Assembly: GCA_002887195.1 (NCBI GenBank)
Contig: PJAB01001825.1
Span: forward strand, 1 to 12,004
From: Chrysochromulina parva
Lineage: Eukaryota; Haptophyta; Prymnesiales; Chrysochromulinaceae
Direction of reading: 5' to 3'
Length of the DNA stretch: 12,004 nt
This document shows positions 6,461 to 12,004 of this stretch, piece after piece (the first letter of the stretch is position 1; every line of letters begins with the position of its first letter). Position numbers and translations under genes: made by a program. The notes under the pieces were generated by a model. That model was not told where the DNA came from. It saw nothing but the letters and a program-made list of their open reading frames with translations, and made no database searches.

Positions 6461-6630
6461 ATCAACGCTGGCTAGCAGGCTTCATGCAAGCCTTCCTTAT
6501 TGGCGCAGCCGTTGTACTTGCGTCTCGCGATGTGGAGCGCACGATGCATCAACAGCCCGTGCGCCCAGAGCAAAATGCTGCTCTTCTGGAGTATTTTGAG
6601 AAGCGACAGCAGCAGCAGCAACGGCCTTAG
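6457..6630 (+). CDS. Small single-pass membrane protein, unknown
   Basis: A 57-residue frame from ATG 6457 to TAG 6628-6630. Residues 5-22 (WLAGFMQAFLIGAAVVLA) form one hydrophobic helix of membrane length, preceded by a short MNQR end and followed by a charged, soluble tail of 35 residues (SRDVERTM, then a helical AALLEYFEKR and Q5-RP). The Gln run comes from four CAG codons and one CAA (6607-6621). The hydropathy profile is that of small mitochondrial or ER tail proteins, but I recognise no family. In favour: clean amphipathic design, a stop before the gene-free region, and a slot between divergent and convergent genes. Against: short length and no homologue I can name. An in-frame extension to GTG 6409 is Arg-rich and unlikely. 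Confidence 0.45.
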   Translation: MNQRWLAGFMQAFLIGAAVVLASRDVERTMHQQPVRPEQNAALLEYFEKRQQQQQRP

Positions 6631-7058
6631 CATAAATGGACGCACACGATGGCATCATCGGTGTGCACAGGCTTACGACGACGTGATTATTCTTCATCAG
6701 GTGGGTGTGCTGCGGTAATAGGCTTGTTAGCTGCGACTTCCACAAGCGACACTAAGGACTCTTCTACGCACTAGCGGTAAGTAACACTCGAGGCGTCTCG
6801 TTGTTGTTGTTCTAGTAAAGTGTTTTCTGCCTTTCCGTATTTCGCATACTCTGTTCATTAACTGCTTACTCAAACCATGCCGGCATGCGCCAAGGACAAG
6901 ACAAACGAGGCCGCAGAGGGCCACCGAGACCTGCTGCGGGTGGCCCGCATCAAAGTGCCGTGCCCGCATCAAAGTGCCGTGGCATCAAAGCGGGCACGGC
7001 ACTCGCTCCGCTGTGTTGTATGTGCTTGCACCACGCCCATCGCCTGGCGGCGCACGCA
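6631..7058. other. Convergent 3' region with tandem repeats and a stem-loop
   Basis: This 428-base stretch lies between the stops of the micro-protein gene (+) and the 1507-residue gene (-). I see no RNA gene or coding frame that I trust; a + strand frame from ATG 6877 runs mainly antisense to the large gene. It contains a GTT run near 6801-6812 and the repeat and hairpin listed separately. Confidence 0.5.
6944..7003 (-). repeat. 19-base tandem repeat forming a 14-bp stem-loop past the large gene's stop
   Basis: Two identical 19-base units (6944-6962 and 6963-6981, CCCGCATCAAAGTGCCGTG) are followed by a partial third core GCATCAAAG (6982-6990). The region also holds a perfect 14-base inverted repeat: AGTGCCGTGCCCGC at 6954-6967 and its complement at 6990-7003, with a 22-base loop. 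On the minus strand it begins 55 bases after the TAG of the large gene, so it would be in its 3' UTR. The stem is 11 GC pairs of 14, hence stable. It could affect 3' end formation or mRNA stability; function is inference. Confidence 0.75.
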
Positions 7059-10000
7059 CTACCACTCGTCGTGTTCCTTGGCGTTGTCCTCCTCGTCATC
7101 GTGCACATGCGCCGAGATCATCGAGAGCGAGAGAGCGAGGGGATTCGTCAAGATCGGGAGAGTGGGGGCCGAGTCGGAGCGTCGGATGGTCGGGTGCGCC
7201 GAGGCGCCCGCGTGGTCGCCATTCCGCAGCGCGTCCGAGCTCGCCGAACGTCCCACGGTCGTCGGTGACAAGCCGCTCCCCTCGCCGCGCATCGCCGCCG
7301 CCGCGTCTGCTGCCTCGAGCTTCTTGACGACGGATTCGTACTCACCCCACGCGTACGCTGCGTAGCCTCGCGCGCGGCTCAGGTCGGCGTTGCTCCCAGG
7401 CGCGCGCCCCGCGCACGGCGTCTTCTGCGCGAGTCCGAGCACGACGGCGGCCTCTGCAATCTCACGCTGGTCCTCGGGGGGATTCTCGGCGGGATTCTGG
7501 GCCTCGGGGCGCGCGAGTGTCTCGATGGCGCGTAGCCGCGCCTCGAAGCTGTCGCGCAGCAGGCCATACTCGACGACCAGCTCCAAGTGCAGCAGCATCA
7601 GTGGAGTGAGAAGCCCCGACGCGCTCGTGACGACGCTCTCGCCGTTCCTCTCGCCCAGGGAGCTATTGGAGTTGCTCTTGTACAGCTGGCTGTGCACGCT
7701 CGGCTGTGAACGCACGGGTTGCAAGCGGGCGGGCGGCAGCTCCTCCTCCTTTTCCGAGCGCTCGCGCTCGCGCTGCAGCAGTGAGTCGAGCAGATCTCCC
7801 TCGCCATCACCTCCAAACCCACCGCCAGCGCTGTCGCGCTCGGACACTTCTTTTGAGAGGGACGAGACAGACGAGTTGGACCCAGCGCGCGCCATCTGCA
7901 TCTCCCTGGAGCGGCGAGGTCCAGGGTGCATCTGCGGACTTGGCGGGCTGTAGCGCGCCACCTTGACCACGACAAGGTGGAAGAAGATGGTACGCACCAC
8001 ACGCGACCAGTGCAGCGAGAAACGAGCGAAGCGCTCGAGTAGCCATCGGAAGATGTTTAGACGTGTCGTCTCGCCGCTCGGAGAGTTGCCGAGAACGTCC
8101 AGGTGCGTGTAGTAGAAGATGAGCGCGGAGGCGGCCACCTTGAAGTGCTCCGACTCGGCCAGGCGGCAGAGCTGGTGGACGAGGGGATCAGACGGGAAGG
8201 TTTGGGGCAACGGCTCGGCAGAGACGGCGTGGAAGATGGTATCGAGGTGCGCGAGGACGGCGAGCGCGGGGCGCAGGTGGAGCGACGAGGTGCGCACGAG
8301 CAGGATGCGCACGGCCACTTGCAGCAGCTGCCTATTGGCCTTGAGGACTGCGACCAGGCAGCTCTTCATCGACTCGGGCCAGAGCGCGAGCTGCCGCTGC
8401 TTGAGCTCGATGAGGAAAGCCTTGATGAGGGTAGCGAAGCCAGGCACGTCCTGCCACTGCACCGTCTCTCCCGGCTGCACGCCCATCGCCATCGGCACAT
8501 GCTGCACCCAGTGCTCGAGGAGCATGAAGAAGCAGTGCCCTCGCTTCTTGAGCCGCTCACGCCAATACTTGCCACCGAGCACTTTGTCGGCTCCGGAGAA
8601 GGACGAGCTGATGCCCTGCCGCGACGACCAGAGCGCACTCCATTGGTCGACACGTGTGGCGGAGGCTCCGGTGAGCGTGGTCGCGGGCGAGAGCTGGCTG
8701 AATGGCTGTGCGCGGAGCTGGCCCTCGAGGTACGACGCGTCGTCTTGTGCATGCATGCCAGCAAACTCGAGTCCGACGAACTCGGACGCGAGCGAGTCGG
8801 TGGATCCGAATGGGAGTGGTGGCGCGACGGCCGGTGCGTTGCGCGTGGGCAGCGACGGCAGCGACATGCGCCACGCCATACGCTCCGCGTACCCGCCGGC
8901 TTGGCCGGAGAGGGACGCAGCCGAAGGGGCCTTCGCGTGCGGCACAAAGTGATCAGCAGCGGCCTCGGCGATGGACGACTTTTGCAGCGACCAGGGCAAG
9001 TTCCACTCGCGCACATGCTTATGGCGCGACTCGGCAGGCGGCAGGATGGTGGTGAGTAGCTCGTGACGGAGCGCTGGCAGCCGAAAGAAGGCGATGGTGA
9101 GCGCCTGCGAGCAAAAGACGCGCACCTCCGTGGGCGCCGCTTTCCTCGAGAGCTTCGCGATCACGTAGGCTGTCGTTTCCCACAGGGCACGCTTGTACCT
9201 CTCGAGGAGGGAAGAGGGCCCATCGATCATGGCCGAGCAGTCCAGCTCTCCTCGCAGCATGAGTGCGTGCAGCGTCTCGAAGACGGCAGGCTGGTACCGG
9301 TAAGCCATTGAGTCGACCTCCGAGATCAAGTACGCCCACAGTCGGAGCAGGAGGCGCTGCGTCCACTGGAGCGCGTTCACCGACGAGTAGAAGAAGGCCT
9401 TGCAGCTCTCCTTGCTCGAAAGGCCGAGGAGCAGCTGCAGCCGCGCCATGAGGAACGTGAGACGCCGCGCCGCCATCTCAGAGTTGGCGAGGCGGCCAGC
9501 CGCACTGTGGTGCCGTCGCCCATCGCCGCCGCCGAGCTCGGCGCCTGCGAGGTCCGTCAAGCTCTGCGAGTGCTTGAGGCCGTCCGACAAGGTGGCCGAC
9601 TGGAGGGCAGCGGAGGAGGCGGAGACGCCAGCGGCGGTCGCGGGGCGGCTCGCCTGGTCACCCACGAGATGCAGATCGAGGATGACTTTGCGCAACGATT
9701 GGACAAGGGAGACGAGCAGCTCCACCTCCTTGGGCAACTTGAGGCCGGTGGGAGGCTGCTCGAAGTCCGCAAGTGCTGTCGTTGCCCCTACCCCGAGAGG
9801 TGGAGAGGCGCCGCCATCGAAGTTTTGCCACTTGGCCGAGGCGCCCAGGCTCGCCAAGTCGACATTGTCACGCGCCGAGCGATCCTTCCCAGCGGCGATG
9901 GGTCCGATCGGAAGGATCCCCATCTCGGTGAAGAACCCGCTCGGCAGCTGCACGAACTTGGGCCCGTTGGTGATCTTAATGCAACCTTCGAGGCGGCCAA

Positions 10001-11582
10001 GGCGCTGGCCGTTGAGCCAGAGTACCTCGCTGAATGGCGTCTGCGTGGTCGATTCGCCGTGGGCGGTGCTCGGCTGCACGCTGAGCTGCACCTTGGTCAC
10101 CGGAAGCCACACCTCGCCGAGCAGCCTCGGCCCCGACGTGTTCCCTAGTCTCGACGGCTCGATGGCCGGGTGGCCTTCCCACACGCACAGGTGGAAGGAC
10201 TCCTGGTCGAAGGCCTTGGCGGAGGCGGTCGCGACCAGCGCGAGCCTCGGCTCGAGCTTATGCGACTCTGGCAGGTGGAGCGACACCTGCGCGCCGTTGA
10301 GCTTCAGAGATCTTGCGTCGAACTCCGCGCGGGCTGGCTGGGATTCCCCCTCCGCCATCGTGAGCGACACCGAGAGGGAGTAGCTGCCCGCGCGGTTCGC
10401 CGCATCCTGCGACGCCTGCGAGGTGTGCCGCGTGAGCGCGCGCATGACGCACGACACCTCGGGCAGGGAGATCGAGAGCCCACACTGCTGCACCATCTTC
10501 GCCTGGAAGACAATCCTGCCAGCATGGCTGCCCGAAGGCGTGATCACCGGCAAGTCAAATTTATGCGGACCGGTGGCGATGTCGTACAGGGCGACGCGCA
10601 CGTGCCCGAACTCGATCGGCTGGCCGAGCGGCCAGCACCGATGCACGAGCCGCAGCTCGAGACGACGCGATCGCAGCTCCGCCTCCGTCGCGCGGTATCG
10701 AAAGCAGGCCTGGAAATTCCATCGAGGGTTGCCTGCCTCGCCCTCGCCCTCGGCCGTCGAAAAGGTCACCGGGGCACTGAGCAATCCCATCTCGTCCTCT
10801 TCGCTGTCACTGCTGCTCTCGAAGGTCGGTGACGCCCCTATCGCGGTGTCACCATAGCTGCTGCCGTTGATGCCGCCGTTCCCATCCTTGGTGGCGCCTT
10901 CTTTGGTAGCAGCCGCGCGTGCGCCCAGATTGCCGCCGTCAGAGTTGTTGCGATTCCGAGCGAGCGATGGGCGACCGTTCCCACGGCCGTTACCGAGGCT
11001 GTGCGCGGAGGCCTCATCACAGGACGACGAGCCACCCCAGTGACACTCGACAACGGGCCCGCCGCACAAGGGCGGCGGCATCGGGAACCCACGCGCCTTG
11101 AGCACGGCTACGACCACATCAAACGTGATGGTGTCGGTTTCGCGGTGTGCCATCGAGGAGGTGGCCAGGCTGTGTACGAGCGACCCGTGCGGCGCATGCG
11201 TGCTCGCGAGTTCGCGTGGCATCGCGTTCAGCACGGCCGACTCTGAGCTCAGCTCAATAGCGGCCAGCGAGTCCTCGGGCGAGATGGAACGCTTGAGCTT
11301 GGCGCGTACAGCGGAGCACAGCGTGGCCGCACGGCCGGATGGATCCGCCTGGAACCGTAGCTGCTGACGCAGCAGCCCACATGTTCCGTGTGTGAGCACC
11401 ACCAGCAGTAGATGGCCGCCACGCAGCTCGGCTGAAAGCACGTCGCTTAAGGCAAATCGATTGGTCTCGCAACGGCTTCCTGGGTCAAGCGTGCACAGTG
11501 CGGACTCGGTGAGGCGGACGAGGCGCTGGTACTCGCCGCGCCACGAGACCTTCGTCAGCGTCCACTCCTCGCTCCGACGCAT
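7059..11582 (-). CDS. Large protein: RME-8-like PH-type domain, C2-like domain(s), DUF1765/UPF0592-like region
   Basis: A single frame of 1507 residues from ATG 11582; no earlier ATG exists before the in-frame TAG at 11637-11639. Residues 7-100 match the start of DNAJC13/RME-8/GRV2: T10-K11-x-S-W-R-G-x-Y-x-R20 and ETN at 39-41, followed by strands; in RME-8 this region binds PI3P. Residues about 147-345 form a C2-like domain (TITFDVVVAVLKARGF, then NPRWNFQACF, LRLVHRCWP, FGHVRVALYDI) interrupted by an Asn/Gly/Ser-rich insert. Residues 360-545 look like a second, more diverged C2 (FHLCVWEGH, LLGEVWLPV, LEGCIKITNGP). Residues 600-960 are helical. Residues about 980-1205 (LKKRGHCFFMLLEHW, PGFATLIKAFLIELKQR, LHWSRVVRTIFFHLVVVKV) resemble DUF1765/UPF0592, known from fungi and oomycetes with no clear role. 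The last 300 residues are Ser/Glu/Arg-rich and mostly disordered. No J domain is present. A peripheral membrane or vesicle-traffic role is plausible. The family assignments are from memory of motifs, DUF1765 being the least certain. Confidence 0.8.
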   Translation of the reverse strand: MRRSEEWTLTKVSWRGEYQRLVRLTESALCTLDPGSRCETNRFALSDVLSAELRGGHLLLVVLTHGTCGLLRQQLRFQADPSGRAATLCSAVRAKLKRSISPEDSLAAIELSSESAVLNAMPRELASTHAPHGSLVHSLATSSMAHRETDTITFDVVVAVLKARGFPMPPPLCGGPVVECHWGGSSSCDEASAHSLGNGRGNGRPSLARNRNNSDGGNLGARAAATKEGATKDGNGGINGSSYGDTAIGASPTFESSSDSEEDEMGLLSAPVTFSTAEGEGEAGNPRWNFQACFRYRATEAELRSRRLELRLVHRCWPLGQPIEFGHVRVALYDIATGPHKFDLPVITPSGSHAGRIVFQAKMVQQCGLSISLPEVSCVMRALTRHTSQASQDAANRAGSYSLSVSLTMAEGESQPARAEFDARSLKLNGAQVSLHLPESHKLEPRLALVATASAKAFDQESFHLCVWEGHPAIEPSRLGNTSGPRLLGEVWLPVTKVQLSVQPSTAHGESTTQTPFSEVLWLNGQRLGRLEGCIKITNGPKFVQLPSGFFTEMGILPIGPIAAGKDRSARDNVDLASLGASAKWQNFDGGASPPLGVGATTALADFEQPPTGLKLPKEVELLVSLVQSLRKVILDLHLVGDQASRPATAAGVSASSAALQSATLSDGLKHSQSLTDLAGAELGGGDGRRHHSAAGRLANSEMAARRLTFLMARLQLLLGLSSKESCKAFFYSSVNALQWTQRLLLRLWAYLISEVDSMAYRYQPAVFETLHALMLRGELDCSAMIDGPSSLLERYKRALWETTAYVIAKLSRKAAPTEVRVFCSQALTIAFFRLPALRHELLTTILPPAESRHKHVREWNLPWSLQKSSIAEAAADHFVPHAKAPSAASLSGQAGGYAERMAWRMSLPSLPTRNAPAVAPPLPFGSTDSLASEFVGLEFAGMHAQDDASYLEGQLRAQPFSQLSPATTLTGASATRVDQWSALWSSRQGISSSFSGADKVLGGKYWRERLKKRGHCFFMLLEHWVQHVPMAMGVQPGETVQWQDVPGFATLIKAFLIELKQRQLALWPESMKSCLVAVLKANRQLLQVAVRILLVRTSSLHLRPALAVLAHLDTIFHAVSAEPLPQTFPSDPLVHQLCRLAESEHFKVAASALIFYYTHLDVLGNSPSGETTRLNIFRWLLERFARFSLHWSRVVRTIFFHLVVVKVARYSPPSPQMHPGPRRSREMQMARAGSNSSVSSLSKEVSERDSAGGGFGGDGEGDLLDSLLQRERERSEKEEELPPARLQPVRSQPSVHSQLYKSNSNSSLGERNGESVVTSASGLLTPLMLLHLELVVEYGLLRDSFEARLRAIETLARPEAQNPAENPPEDQREIAEAAVVLGLAQKTPCAGRAPGSNADLSRARGYAAYAWGEYESVVKKLEAADAAAAMRGEGSGLSPTTVGRSASSDALRNGDHAGASAHPTIRRSDSAPTLPILTNPLALSLSMISAHVHDDEEDNAKEHDEW

Positions 11583-11817
11583 GGGTTCCCACCGAGTCTC
11601 CTTGACACCTCTGACGAGCCCAAGGTCTCCCCCGGTCTAGGAAACTTTTGTAAAGCGTCGAAGCCTGCTTTGGGCGAATGAAAAAAGCAATCGTGACTCG
11701 AAGACCAGAAATCCATATCATAAGCTGGGCTCCAGCAGAAGATCAGCAAATGAGTGTGACTGCGGCCGATTCATCGTGTATGTTGAAGGGTTGAGGATTG
11801 GTTGAGGGAGCTGAGAG
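11583..11817. promoter_or_regulatory. Upstream region of the large gene, no gene seen
   Basis: About 235 bases upstream of ATG 11582 (minus strand), shared head-to-head with the short + frame at 11818. It is less GC-rich than the coding sequence. A direct repeat GGTTGAGG occurs at 11789-11796 and 11800-11807. No core promoter element can be named. Confidence 0.35.
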
Positions 11818-11940
11818 ATGGACCAAGTGCGACGCGATGATGAAGAAGATGACGCTTTCGAGTACAATAGTAAAGTTGCGAAATATTCTTCCCCACCCCC
11901 GGTTTCGTCTGAATACCGGGAGGGAAGCCTCAGAGATTAA
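11818..11940 (+). CDS. Possible 40-codon frame or first exon, acidic
   Basis: ATG 11818 opens a frame of 40 codons to TAA 11938-11940. The product starts MDQVRRDDEEDDAFEY and continues with Lys/Ser/Pro (KYSSPPPVSSEYREG). The composition, acidic cluster followed by a Tyr/Pro/Ser linker, is protein-like, unlike the stop-rich flanks. It could be a small protein or the first exon of a gene running out of the window to the right. I see no convincing donor site and no family. A weak dyad (CCCGGT 11898-11903 / ACCGGG 11915-11920) lies inside. Confidence 0.3.
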   Translation: MDQVRRDDEEDDAFEYNSKVAKYSSPPPVSSEYREGSLRD

Positions 11941-12004
11941 CCGCCAGCGTGAAATTAGCGCGTGCGCGAAACGATAGGAATTTGCGGTGGTGCCCGATTT
12001 CCGA
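11941..12004. other. Right-edge sequence, nothing recognised
   Basis: The last 64 bases carry no frame, repeat or motif that I can support. If the 40-codon frame is a real gene, this would be its 3' UTR or intron. Confidence 0.4.

Noticed and set aside
6877..7365. 162-codon plus-strand frame near the stem-loop
   Set aside because: Half lies on the inverted and tandem repeats and half is antisense to the C-terminus of the large protein; no domain.
8103..9059. 318-codon plus-strand frame inside the large gene
   Set aside because: Complement of the conserved helical and DUF1765-like region; composition is Arg/Glu/Leu shadow and no motif is seen.
9400..10383. 327-codon plus-strand frame inside the large gene
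   Set aside because: Same reason: Ser/Arg/Pro-rich shadow of a convincing minus-strand gene.

Overview
The window looks like nuclear DNA of a flagellated eukaryotic microalga, most likely a haptophyte, though a dinoflagellate-like or other protist source is not excluded. The reasons are: GC-rich long single-exon reading frames without bacterial operons or Shine-Dalgarno spacing; a Cys-rich CKECGG tandem-repeat protein and a 'SHxWE / WYDF / LEAWLxMQ' TIR-like protein, both of which I associate with expanded families in haptophytes and similar algae; a SAXO-type axonemal protein; a secreted prolyl 4-hydroxylase; and a large protein with a RME-8-type N-terminal domain. The organism call rests on recognition, not on a search.

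Layout, left to right: (1) the 3' end of a CKECGG-repeat gene (+, 1-165). (2) A 715-residue protein with a C-terminal TIR-like domain (+, 350-2497). (3) A prolyl 4-hydroxylase (-, 2581-3519), convergent with gene 2 and only 83 bases from it. (4) A fucosyltransferase-like glycosyltransferase (+, 3764-5143), divergent from gene 3 across about 245 bases. (5) A SAXO-like microtubule protein (-, 5589-6221), convergent with gene 4 across a 445-base gap. (6) A 57-residue single-pass membrane micro-protein (+, 6457-6630), divergent from gene 5. (7) A 1507-residue protein (-, 7059-11582) with an RME-8-like PH-type domain, one or two C2-like domains and a DUF1765/UPF0592-like region, convergent with gene 6. 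(8) A possible 40-codon frame or first exon (+, 11818-11940), divergent from gene 7. After the first pair, genes alternate strand, so the spaces between them are shared divergent promoters or shared convergent 3' regions.

No intron is needed to read any of the main genes, although genes 4 and 5 may lack a 5' exon: gene 4 has no signal anchor, and gene 5 has no ATG near the 5' end of its open frame. Several reading frames run further upstream only through GTG or TTG; for nuclear genes I used the first in-frame ATG.

Functional links are modest. The divergent P4H/fucosyltransferase pair could act on the same secreted glycoproteins (proline hydroxylation, then glycan capping). The SAXO-like protein points to a flagellum. 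The large protein looks like a membrane or phosphoinositide-associated factor. The most interesting items are that large protein's domain combination, the TIR-like protein with its long unassigned N-terminal region, a near-perfect 42-base tandem duplication inside a conserved motif of the glycosyltransferase, and a stem-loop with short tandem repeats just past the stop codon of the large gene. I did not find a clear new multi-gene system.
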